A stretch of DNA of 64,000 nucleotides. Origin: Bailinhaonella thermotolerans (GTDB lineage: Bacteria > Actinomycetota > Actinomycetes > Streptosporangiales > Streptosporangiaceae). Within the stretch, counting starts at the first letter, position 1. Each line of letters starts with the position of its first letter. This document shows, one piece after another, positions 17,952 through 25,698 of this stretch. Under the pieces are notes generated by a model. That model was given only the letters and a program-made list of their open reading frames with translations. It made no database searches and was not told where the DNA came from. The position numbers and the translations under genes were made by a program. The stretch spans positions 186,001 to 250,000 of the forward strand of contig NZ_QZEY01000006.1 in assembly GCF_003594875.1 (NCBI RefSeq). The letters are read 5' to 3'.

Positions 17952-19331
17952 GTGTCCGGCGCGTTCACCGCGGGCCTCGTCGTCAACCCGGTCGCCGGGC
18001 TGGGCGGCCCGGCCGGGCTCAAGGGCAGCGACGGCGACGACGTGCAGCGCGAGGCCGTCGCCCGGGGCGCGGCCCCCCGGGCGGGCGCGCGGGCGGCGGA
18101 GGCCGTGCGCGCCCTGCTCGCCCGCCGCCCGGGCACCCGGCTGGTCACGGTCCCCGGGCCGATGGGCGAGCACAGCGCCTGGGCCGCCGGGGCCGACCAC
18201 GACCTGGTCTTCATCGCGCCCCCCGCCGACGCCGTACGGCCCGCGCCCGGCGGGGCGGGCGGCGCCGCCGTACGGCTCGCGCCGGTCCCGGCCGCCATCG
18301 CGGAGGTCGGCGGGGCCGGGGCGGACGGCGGAACCGGGGCGGACGGCGGGGCCGGGGCGGACGGCGGGGCCGGGGCGGCGGGCGCGGGAGCCGTGGCGTG
18401 GGACGAGGTGGCCGGGACGACGGCGGCCGACACCCGGGCCGCCGTGCGCGCCCTGTCCGGCGTGGACCTGCTGCTCTTCGCGGGCGGGGACGGGACCGCG
18501 CGGGACGTGCTGGACGCCGTGCGCGAGCTGGGGGACGCCGCGCCGCCGGTGCTCGGGATCCCGGCCGGGGTGAAGGTCTACTCCGGCTGCTTCGCGGTGA
18601 GCCCGGCGGCGGCGGGGCTGCTGGCCGCCGAGTACGGCGAGTACGGCGAGTACGGCGAGCGCGCCGCGTCCCCGGGCCGCCGGGGCGCGGGCGGGCTGAC
18701 CGAGGCCGAGGTGGTGGACCTCGACGAGGAGCCGTACCGCGCGGGCCTGGTCTCCGCCCGGCTCTACGGCACGCTGCGGGTGCCCGCCGCGCGGGAGCGG
18801 CTGTCGGGGCGCAAGACCGGCTCGGGGACCCTCGCGCCCGGCACGGCCGAGGGCATCGCCCGCGAGGTCGTGTCGCGGATGCGGCCGGGCGTGCGCTACG
18901 TGCTCGGCCCGGGCGCGACCACCGCCGCCGTGGGCAGGGAACTGGGGCTGCCCACCACCCTGCTCGGGGTGGACGTCGTCGAGACGGGCGGGGAAGGCCC
19001 CCGCCTGGTCGCCGCCGACGTCTCGGAGCGGGAGCTGTTCGAGCTGGTCACCGGCCGGGAGGCGGTCGCCGTCCTGTCGGTGATCGGGGGCCAGGGGTTC
19101 CTGCTGGGGCGGGGCAACCAGCAGCTCTCGCCCCGGGTGCTGCGCGCCGTGCGGCACCTGCTCGTGCTGGCCACCCAGCAGAAGCTGGCCGCGCTCGGCG
19201 GCCGGCCGCTCCTCGCCGACACCGGCGAGGAGGACACCGACAGAAGGCTCGGCGGGCACGTCCAGGTGATCACCGGATACCGCGAGAGCACGATCTACCG
19301 CGTCGCCGCGGCGAACGAGGAGCACATATGA
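17952..19331 (+). CDS. ATP-NAD kinase family / AcoX-like protein
   Basis: A 459-residue protein with an N-terminal VVNPVAGLGGPAGLKGSDG and a GGDG nucleotide motif (residues 178-181, FAGGDGTARDVLDAV) as in NAD kinases, followed by the AcoX-type C-terminal region (GPGATTAAVGRELGLPTTLLGVDVV, VIGGQGFLLGRGNQQLSPRVLR). Most AcoX-like proteins lack a proven reaction, so NAD(H) phosphorylation is only a possibility. It starts two bases after the GcvPB-like stop and overlaps the SDR start. Two low-complexity insertions are encoded by tandem repeats: four 18-bp units at 18314-18385 (GADGGA-type peptides) and three 9-bp GAGTACGGC units at 18630-18656. They probably form surface loops. Confidence 0.75.
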   Translation: MSGAFTAGLVVNPVAGLGGPAGLKGSDGDDVQREAVARGAAPRAGARAAEAVRALLARRPGTRLVTVPGPMGEHSAWAAGADHDLVFIAPPADAVRPAPGGAGGAAVRLAPVPAAIAEVGGAGADGGTGADGGAGADGGAGAAGAGAVAWDEVAGTTAADTRAAVRALSGVDLLLFAGGDGTARDVLDAVRELGDAAPPVLGIPAGVKVYSGCFAVSPAAAGLLAAEYGEYGEYGERAASPGRRGAGGLTEAEVVDLDEEPYRAGLVSARLYGTLRVPAARERLSGRKTGSGTLAPGTAEGIAREVVSRMRPGVRYVLGPGATTAAVGRELGLPTTLLGVDVVETGGEGPRLVAADVSERELFELVTGREAVAVLSVIGGQGFLLGRGNQQLSPRVLRAVRHLLVLATQQKLAALGGRPLLADTGEEDTDRRLGGHVQVITGYRESTIYRVAAANEEHI

Positions 19332-20074
19332 ACACCCTTGCCGGAAAGGTCGCGATCGTCACGGGCGGCGGGTCCGGGATCGGCCGCGCCACGGCGCTGC
19401 TGTTCGCCCGCGAGGGCGCGAAGGTCGTCGTGGCCGACATCGACGCCGACGGCGCCGCCGCGACGGCCGCCGAGATCGGCGCCGACGGGCTCGCCGTACC
19501 GGCGGACGTCTCGGACCCGGCCGACTGCGAGCGGGTCGTGAAGAGCGCGGTGGACGGCTTCGGCCGGCTGGACGTGCTGTTCAACAACGCCGGGATCATC
19601 CGCCGCACCACCGTCCTGGACCTGGACGCCGGGGAGTGGGACCGGGTCATGGCCGTCAACGTGCGCTCGGTGTTCCTGATGTGCAAGTACGCGATCCCCG
19701 CCATGACGGAGGGCGGCTCGATCGTGAACACGGGCTCCGGCTGGGGACTCAAGGGCGGCGGCAACGCGATCTCCTACTGCGCGTCCAAGGCCGCCGTCGT
19801 CAACATGACCCGCGCGCTGGCCATCGACCACGCGCGGGACGGGATCCGGGTGAACTCCGTCAACCCCGGCGACACCGACACGCCCATGCTGCGCGAGGAG
19901 GCGCGCCAGCTCCGCGAGGACTGGGCGGCGTTCGCGGCCGACGCGGCCGACCGGCCGATGGGCCGCGCGGGCTCCCCCGAGGAGATCGCCCAGGCCGTCC
20001 TGTTCCTGGCGAGCGACGCCTCCAGCTACGTCACCGGTTCGGCCCTCGTCGTCGACGGCGGCGGCCTCGCCTAG
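19328..20074 (+). CDS. Short-chain dehydrogenase/reductase of the GcvP-like operon
   Basis: A 248-residue FabG-like SDR: TGGGSGIGRATA, VADVSDPADCER, FNNAGIIRR, serine in VNTGSGWG, YCASK, NPGDTDTPM and VTGSALVVDGGG. ATG overlaps the preceding stop by four bases. In the operon it sits between the AcoX/NAD-kinase-like protein and the transport genes, so it probably supplies an NAD(P)-dependent oxidation of a sugar or hydroxy-acid intermediate. Substrate cannot be predicted from sequence. Confidence 0.9.
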   Translation: MNTLAGKVAIVTGGGSGIGRATALLFAREGAKVVVADIDADGAAATAAEIGADGLAVPADVSDPADCERVVKSAVDGFGRLDVLFNNAGIIRRTTVLDLDAGEWDRVMAVNVRSVFLMCKYAIPAMTEGGSIVNTGSGWGLKGGGNAISYCASKAAVVNMTRALAIDHARDGIRVNSVNPGDTDTPMLREEARQLREDWAAFAADAADRPMGRAGSPEEIAQAVLFLASDASSYVTGSALVVDGGGLA

Positions 20075-20106
20075 CCCCACGCACCATCCCCCGAAGGAGT
20101 AAGACC

Positions 20107-21399
20107 ATGAAGCGTGCGTTAGCCGTACTCGCCCTGACGGCGATGGCCGCGGCCGCGTGCAGCGGCGGCGGGGGCACCGGCCCCGGCGTGCGGCAGGACG
20201 GCGGATCCGGCGGCAAGGTGACCATCCGGTGGTCCACCTGGGGCTCGGCCGACGACATCAAGCTGTACGAGGAGTTCACCCAGGACTTCGAGAAGCGCCA
20301 CCCCAACATCAAGCTGAAGCTGGAGTCGGTGCCGAAGTACGCCGACTACCACCCCAAGCTGCTCACCCAGCTCACCAGCAAGACCGCCCCGGACGTGATC
20401 TTCGTCGGGGACGACAACATCGGCAAGTTCGTCACCGCGGGCGTGCTGACCCCGCTCAACGACAAGCTGGCCGGCCCGGACTCCAAGAGCCGTCCGGAGG
20501 ACTTCGGCGAGGGCCTGTACGGCGGGGCCAAGCGCGACGGGACGATCTACGGCGTCCCCAACGACACCAACCCCGAGGTGCTCTGGTACGACAAGAAGGC
20601 GCTCCAGGCGGCCGGGATCACCGAGGACCCGGCGGCGCTGCACGAGGCCGGCCAGTGGACCATGGCCAAGTACCTCGACATGAACGCCCGGCTCAAGGCC
20701 GCGGGCAAGGCCGGGTCGCTCTTCTGGAACTGGTACGGCTCCACCTACAGCTTCGTCGGCGGCTTCGGCGGCAAGGTGTGGGACGGCGGGAAGTTCGTCG
20801 CCACCACCGACCCCAAGACCCGGCAGGCGCTGGAGACGCTGGCCAAGGGATATCAGGACAAGACGTTCCTGTGCGTGGACCTGCTCCCGGAGAGCGACAG
20901 CGCCAACACCCAGTTCGTCAAGCACAAGGCCGGGTTCTACGCGGGCGGCCGGTGGATGATCGACATCGTGAAGAAGGGCGGTGAGCAGGACAACTACGAC
21001 ATCGTCCCGTTCCCCTCCCCCGACGGCAAGCCGATGCCCGGCGCGGTCGCGGCGTCCTACCTCGCGCTGAACAAGGACACCGAGCACCCGAAGGAGGCCT
21101 TCACCTTCCTGACCGAGTTCGTCAGCAAGGAGGGGCAGCTCATCCGGCTCAAGAGCGGCGGCGCGGTGCCGTCCGTCAAGGGCGCCGAGTCGCTGGTGCT
21201 CGAAGGCGGCTACCCCAAGCACGCCAAGACCTTCATCGACGTGCGCGACACGGGCTTCGCCAACTACCCCGAGGAGGTCGCCGTGCCGGGCCTCACGTTC
21301 GCCATCAACGAGCACCTGCTCAAGGTCTGGCAGGGCAAGCTGCCGTTCGACCAGGGCATGACCGAGCTGCAGAAGCTCGTCGAGAACCACAAGGGCTGA
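20107..21399 (+). CDS. Sugar ABC transporter substrate-binding lipoprotein
   Basis: A 430-residue family 1 solute-binding protein. A Sec signal peptide (MKRALAVLALTAMAAAAC) ends in a lipobox with the lipidated cysteine at C18, followed by a Gly-rich tether. IRWSTWGSADDIKLYEEFTQDFEKRHPNIKL and APDVIFVGDDNIGKF are typical of MalE/UgpB-like binding proteins, and the WNWYGSTYSFVGGFGG region supplies aromatic residues for sugar stacking. It is anchored outside the membrane and delivers substrate to the two permeases downstream. AAGGAGTAAG provides the ribosome site. The imported compound is presumably the glycoside handled by the GH42 and GH63-like enzymes. Confidence 0.9.
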   Translation: MKRALAVLALTAMAAAACSGGGGTGPGVRQDGGSGGKVTIRWSTWGSADDIKLYEEFTQDFEKRHPNIKLKLESVPKYADYHPKLLTQLTSKTAPDVIFVGDDNIGKFVTAGVLTPLNDKLAGPDSKSRPEDFGEGLYGGAKRDGTIYGVPNDTNPEVLWYDKKALQAAGITEDPAALHEAGQWTMAKYLDMNARLKAAGKAGSLFWNWYGSTYSFVGGFGGKVWDGGKFVATTDPKTRQALETLAKGYQDKTFLCVDLLPESDSANTQFVKHKAGFYAGGRWMIDIVKKGGEQDNYDIVPFPSPDGKPMPGAVAASYLALNKDTEHPKEAFTFLTEFVSKEGQLIRLKSGGAVPSVKGAESLVLEGGYPKHAKTFIDVRDTGFANYPEEVAVPGLTFAINEHLLKVWQGKLPFDQGMTELQKLVENHKG

Positions 21400-21402
21400 G
21401 TC

Positions 21403-22344
21403 ATGGCCCTCCTCACCCGGGCCCGCCCCCGGGCCGCCGCCGCCCCGCCCGCCGGGCGGGGCGTGCGGACCCGGGACGGCTGGTGGGCCGCGTTCTTCCT
21501 GGCGCCGCAGGTGCTCTGCCTGCTGCTGTTCCTGGCCTTCCCGCTGGCGTTCGCCCTGGTGCTGGCGTTCGTCCAGTGGGACGGCCTGGGCCCGGTCACC
21601 TTCGTCGGACTCGACAACCTGGGCGCGCAGCTCACCAGTCCCGCGTTCCTGGACGCCACCTGGAACACCATCAAGATCGCGCTGATCACGGTCCCCGTCG
21701 GGCTGGGGCTCGCGGTGGCCATCGCCGTGGGCCTGAACAGCATCCGCGGCCGGGCCGCGCACGTCTACCGGGTGCTGTACTTCCTGCCGGTGGTGACCAG
21801 CTCGGTCGCGGCGGCGCTGATGTGGCAGATCATCCTGGCCGACAACGAGAACGGGGTGCTGAACACCTCGCTGGAGCGCTGGTTCGGGATCAGCGGGCCG
21901 GACTGGCTGTTCGACCCGCAGTGGGTGATCGTCTCCATCTCCATCGTGACGATCTGGTCCTCGCTCGGGCTCAACGTGGTGATCTTCCTGGCCGGGCTCC
22001 AGACGATCCCGCCGCAGCTCATGGAGGCGGCCCGGATCGACGGGGCCGGCCCCTGGCGCACGTTCAGGTCGATCACGCTGCCGATGCTCTCGCCCACGGT
22101 CTTCTTCTCCACGATCGTCGCGGTGATCAGCTCTCTCCAGGCGTTCGACCAGATCTACGTGCTGGTCGACCCGTACAAGAACGAGGGCGCGCGCACGATC
22201 GTGTACCTCGTATGGCGCCTGGGCTTCCGCGAGTTCCAGCTCGGCCCGAGCAGCGCCGCCGCGCTGCTCCTGCTGGTGCTGACCCTGCTCGTCACGCTCG
22301 TCCAGTTCGCGGCGCAGAAGCGCCTCGTCCACTACGACTCCTAG
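21403..22344 (+). CDS. Sugar ABC transporter permease (MalF/UgpA-like)
   Basis: A 313-residue inner-membrane protein with about six transmembrane helices; the first is FFLAPQVLCLLLFLAFPLAF after a ~27-residue cytoplasmic, Arg/Ala/Pro-rich leader. The EAA loop EAARIDGAGPWRTFRSITLP, which docks the ATPase, lies near residues 207-226. It starts three bases after the binding-protein stop. No ATP-binding subunit is encoded in the window, which is usual in actinomycetes where a shared MsiK-type ATPase energises many sugar importers. Confidence 0.92.
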   Translation: MALLTRARPRAAAAPPAGRGVRTRDGWWAAFFLAPQVLCLLLFLAFPLAFALVLAFVQWDGLGPVTFVGLDNLGAQLTSPAFLDATWNTIKIALITVPVGLGLAVAIAVGLNSIRGRAAHVYRVLYFLPVVTSSVAAALMWQIILADNENGVLNTSLERWFGISGPDWLFDPQWVIVSISIVTIWSSLGLNVVIFLAGLQTIPPQLMEAARIDGAGPWRTFRSITLPMLSPTVFFSTIVAVISSLQAFDQIYVLVDPYKNEGARTIVYLVWRLGFREFQLGPSSAAALLLLVLTLLVTLVQFAAQKRLVHYDS

Positions 22345-22356
22345 GGGCGCGAGAAC

Positions 22357-23226
22357 ATGGCCGCGATCACCCCCACCCCCGGCACGCCCGGCACGCCCCG
22401 CCGCGTCCGTCCCGGGCAGGCGGCGCTGCACGCCGTGCTGCTGCTCGGCGGGCTCGCCATGCTGTTCCCGTTCGTCTGGATGCTGCTGACGTCCTTCAAG
22501 GGCGTGCACCAGATGATCAACAATCCGCTCGACTGGCTGCCGGACCCGTGGCGCCCGCAGAACTATCCCGACGCGCTGGGCAAGATGCCGTTCGGGCGGG
22601 CCTACTGGAACAGCCTCTACATCGCCGTCGTCACCGTGGCGCTGACGCTGCTCACGTCGGCGATGGCCGCCTACGCCTTCGCGCGGATCAGGTTCCGCGG
22701 CTCGGGCGTGCTGTTCGTGCTGTTCCTGGCCACCCAGATGGTCCCGATCCAGGTCACGCTGGTGCCGCTGTACCTCATGCTGGCCAGGATCGGCCTGGTG
22801 GACTCGCACCTGGCGCTGATCCTGCCGGCCGTGGCCAACCCGTTCGCGGTGTTCCTGCTGCGGCAGTTCATCCGGGCGGTCCCGGTGGAGCTGGAGGAGG
22901 CGGCGCGGATCGACGGCGCGGGCCGCTTCCGGATCTTCTGGAGCGTCGTGCTGCCCAACATCCGGCCCGGGCTGGGCGCGCTGGGCATCATCACGTTCCT
23001 GACCTCGTGGAACTCCTTCCTGATGCCGCTGGTCTTCCTCAACACCGAGGAACTGGCCACGCTCCCGCTGCTGCTCCAGCGGTTCTCCGGGGAGCACGGG
23101 GCGGTCGAGTACGGCCTGATCCTGGCCGCCTCGGCGATCGCCGTGGTGCCCACCCTGATCGCGTTCCTGATCGGGCAGCGCCGCATCATCAACTCGATGG
23201 CCGCCTCCGGCCTGGGAGGTCGCTGA
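22357..23226 (+). CDS. Sugar ABC transporter permease (MalG/UgpE-like)
   Basis: A 289-residue partner permease with about six transmembrane helices; the first is LLLGGLAMLFPFVWMLLTSF. The characteristic NYPDALGKMPFGRAYWNSLYIA segment precedes the core helices, and the EAA loop reads EEAARIDGAGRFRIFWSVVLP. It begins 12 bases after the first permease and its stop shares one base with the next start (TGATG), so translation is coupled to the GH63-like gene. Together with the preceding two genes it forms the importer. Confidence 0.92.
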   Translation: MAAITPTPGTPGTPRRVRPGQAALHAVLLLGGLAMLFPFVWMLLTSFKGVHQMINNPLDWLPDPWRPQNYPDALGKMPFGRAYWNSLYIAVVTVALTLLTSAMAAYAFARIRFRGSGVLFVLFLATQMVPIQVTLVPLYLMLARIGLVDSHLALILPAVANPFAVFLLRQFIRAVPVELEEAARIDGAGRFRIFWSVVLPNIRPGLGALGIITFLTSWNSFLMPLVFLNTEELATLPLLLQRFSGEHGAVEYGLILAASAIAVVPTLIAFLIGQRRIINSMAASGLGGR

Positions 23227-24887
23227 TGTCCGTGTCCATGACGCTCGACCTGCGCGAGCGCCCCTTCACCGACCGCGGGTCCCGGCTGCTGGTCATGGCC
23301 TGCGACGACGGCTCGCTGCGGATCGCGCGGGCGCTCTACGAGACCCCTCTCGCGGACACGACCGTGCTCACGGGCCTGCGGGTCCTCGCCGGCGGGGCCG
23401 AGGCCCGGGTACGGCGGGCCGCGCCGGACCGGGTGGAGTTCGACGGCGGGGCGTGCCTGGCGTTCGCCGACGCCGAGACGCTCGTGCTGACCGCCCCCGG
23501 CCCCGGGTTCGAGGCCCGCTGGGACGGCGGCGGGGCGGCCGTGGACGGCTGCCTCGCCCTGACCGGCGGCCCGCCCGGGGCACCGCCCGGCACTCTGTCC
23601 GGCACTCTGTCCGGCACTCTGTCCGGCACTCTGTCCGGCTCGGCGCGCCATGACGGCCCCGCGGTCCTGGCCCGCGCGGCGCAGCGGTGGGCCGCGTGGT
23701 TCGCGCGGATGCCCGCCGTACGGGCCGACCTGCGGGAACGGGCCGAGCAGGCGTGGTGGACGCTGGGCGTCAACCTGGTGGACATCCGGGGGCACGAGGC
23801 GCTCGTGCCCTCGAAGTACGGATATGTCGGGCTGTGGAACTGGGACGCCTGCTTCCACGCGGTCGGCCTGCGGCACGGCGCGCCGGAGCTCGCGCGCGAG
23901 CAGCTCCGCGTCCTGCTCGGCCACCAGCTCCCTGACGGGCTGCTGCCGGACGTGGTGCACGACCACGGCGTGCTCGCCGAGACCACCGACCTGCCCCGGT
24001 CCGACCACGCCCGGCTGGCCCAGCACGTCGGCGGGGCGCGCGAGGGCGACGGGCCGATCGGCGGCGTCGTCCCGGTGACCAAGCCGCCGCTCACGGCCTG
24101 GGCGGTCTGGAAGATCCACGAGGCCGACCCGGACCCGGCGTTCCTGGCCGAGGTCTACGAGCCGCTGGCGCGGGCGCAGGAGTGGTGGTTCACGCACTCG
24201 GACCCGGACGGGGACGGGCTGCCCGAATACCTGCACCCCTACTCCTCCGGCCTGGACGACAGCCCGATCTGGGACCACGGCCCCCGCGCCGAGCCGCCCG
24301 ACCTCAACTCCTACCTCGCCCACCAGTACGACCGGCTCGCCGACATCGCGGAGGTCCTGGGCCGCGGCGCCGACGCGGCCCGCTGGCGGGAGCGCGCCGG
24401 CGAGCACACCGCCCTCCTGGTACGGCGGCGCTGGTCCGGCACGCGGTTCCGGACGATCGCGGCGGGCGGGTCGCCGTACGAGACGGTCGTGGAGACCCGG
24501 ACGCCGCTGGAGCTGATGCCGCTGTTCACCGGGCGGCTGCCCGCCGAGATCGCGGACCGGCTGGTGGCGGACCTGCGCTCGCCGGCCTTCTGGGGCGAGC
24601 GGCCGGTGCCGACCGTCGCGTTCGGCGACCCGCTGTTCGAGCCGGACGCGATGTGGCGCGGGCCGGTCTGGCTCAACGTCAACCACCTGCTGATCGACGG
24701 GCTGCGCCGGTCCGGGCACGCGGGCACGGCGGACGAGCTGGCGGACCGCACCCTGGCGATGGTCCGCGACGGCGGCGGGCTTTACGAGTACTGGAACCCG
24801 CTCACCGGGGCCAGGGCCGCCCGCGCCACGAGCGGTTTCGGCTGGTCGGCCGCGCTGTTCCTGGACCTGGCCGCCGCGTCCGCTTGA
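23226..24887 (+). CDS. GH63-like (mannosylglycerate hydrolase type) alpha-glycosidase
   Basis: A 553-residue intracellular glycosidase with an N-terminal beta domain (to ~residue 140) and a C-terminal (alpha/alpha)6 barrel. YGYVGLWNWDACFHAVGLRHG, GLLPDVVHDHG, SGLDDSPIWDHG and MWRGPVWLNVNHLLIDGL are the motifs of the GH63/amylo-glucosidase-like group that includes bacterial glucosyl- or mannosylglycerate hydrolases; the Asp of WNWD and a C-terminal Glu are the likely catalytic pair. A run of four identical 12-bp repeats (23589-23636) encodes GTLS repeats in the inter-domain loop. It ends the operon. With a GH42 beside it, the imported compound probably carries more than one sugar linkage. Confidence 0.82.
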   Translation: MSVSMTLDLRERPFTDRGSRLLVMACDDGSLRIARALYETPLADTTVLTGLRVLAGGAEARVRRAAPDRVEFDGGACLAFADAETLVLTAPGPGFEARWDGGGAAVDGCLALTGGPPGAPPGTLSGTLSGTLSGTLSGSARHDGPAVLARAAQRWAAWFARMPAVRADLRERAEQAWWTLGVNLVDIRGHEALVPSKYGYVGLWNWDACFHAVGLRHGAPELAREQLRVLLGHQLPDGLLPDVVHDHGVLAETTDLPRSDHARLAQHVGGAREGDGPIGGVVPVTKPPLTAWAVWKIHEADPDPAFLAEVYEPLARAQEWWFTHSDPDGDGLPEYLHPYSSGLDDSPIWDHGPRAEPPDLNSYLAHQYDRLADIAEVLGRGADAARWRERAGEHTALLVRRRWSGTRFRTIAAGGSPYETVVETRTPLELMPLFTGRLPAEIADRLVADLRSPAFWGERPVPTVAFGDPLFEPDAMWRGPVWLNVNHLLIDGLRRSGHAGTADELADRTLAMVRDGGGLYEYWNPLTGARAARATSGFGWSAALFLDLAAASA

Positions 24888-24919
24888 CGCTCCCGGGGCC
24901 GGGTGCTGGGTTGGAGGGC

Positions 24920-25561
24920 ATGAAGGCCGAAGAGATCATCGAAGCCGCGCGGGCCCGCACCCGCCCCCAGCCGAACCGGTTCCTGGAGGAGCTCGCCGCC
25001 GGGCGGGTGACCGAGGCGGGGCTGCGGCGGCTGGCCGGGGAGCAGTACCGGATCCTGGTGAGCGACCGCCGCAGCTTCTCGCTGCTCGCCTCGCGCTTCC
25101 CGGAGAACCCGGCCGGGGACCTGTTCCTCGGGCTCGCGGCCGGGGAGGGCCGGGCGCTGACCCTGCTGCACCGCTTCGCGGGCGCGTTCGGCTGGGCCGA
25201 GCCGGACCTGACCGCCTACGAGCCGCACCCGTCCGCGCAGGCCTACCCGGCGTTCGTGGCCCAGTGCGCCGCGTACGGCCCGCGCTCGGCGATCGTGACG
25301 GCCATGCTCACCAACCTCGACGAGTGGGGCGGGTACTGCGCGCGGGTCGCGGAGATCCTGGCCGGGCCGTACGGCCTGGCGGAGGAGGCGGTGGAGTTCT
25401 TCCGGTTCTTCTCGGCCCCGCCGCCCGGGTTCGCCGCCCAGGCCACCGCGGTGATCCAGGCCGGGCTGGACGCCGGGGACGACCCGGCCGAGGCCGTGCG
25501 CGCCGCCCGGCTGCTGCACGCCTACGAGACGTGGTTCTGGGACTCGCTGCTGGAGCTGTGA
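24920..25561 (+). CDS. TenA/PqqC-like (heme-oxygenase fold) protein
   Basis: A 213-residue all-helical protein. LRRLAGEQYRILVSDRRSFSLL, AGEGRALTLLHRFAGAFGW, NLDEWGGYCARVAEIL and LHAYETWFWDSLLEL follow the spacing of acidic and His/Tyr residues of the TenA/thiaminase II and iron-dependent redox-enzyme superfamily. I cannot decide between a thiamine-salvage role and the more recently recognised diiron oxygenase-like members. ATG is preceded by TTGGAGGG. It lies 32 bases after the sugar operon and could be its last gene, or stand alone before the palindrome at 25585. Confidence 0.65.
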   Translation: MKAEEIIEAARARTRPQPNRFLEELAAGRVTEAGLRRLAGEQYRILVSDRRSFSLLASRFPENPAGDLFLGLAAGEGRALTLLHRFAGAFGWAEPDLTAYEPHPSAQAYPAFVAQCAAYGPRSAIVTAMLTNLDEWGGYCARVAEILAGPYGLAEEAVEFFRFFSAPPPGFAAQATAVIQAGLDAGDDPAEAVRAARLLHAYETWFWDSLLEL

Positions 25562-25584
25562 ACGCGGCGGGCGCGGCGGGCGGC

Positions 25585-25602
25585 TTGTCACCCGGGTGAC
25601 AA
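25585..25602. promoter_or_regulatory. Perfect 18-bp palindrome, candidate operator
   Basis: TTGTCACCCGGGTGACAA is an uninterrupted 18-bp palindrome located 24 bases after the TenA-like stop and 96 bases before the PucR-type regulator start. Exact symmetry of this length suits a dimeric regulator, and autoregulation by the downstream PucR protein is the nearest hypothesis. No clear -10/-35 pair is visible next to it, so a role as a short terminator stem cannot be excluded. Confidence 0.55.
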
Positions 25603-25698
25603 AGGGGCCGCGAGAGTGTGAGTGCGGGCACGCAGATGCGCCCGCCGCGGCGGGGTACCGTGCGCTGACCGCGAGAGCTTTCCCCCGGGGAGGTCCGC

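Noticed and set aside
20119-23097. A 992-codon minus-strand open frame
   Set aside because: It is antisense to the ABC importer genes, which have clear domains, signal peptide and membrane helices.
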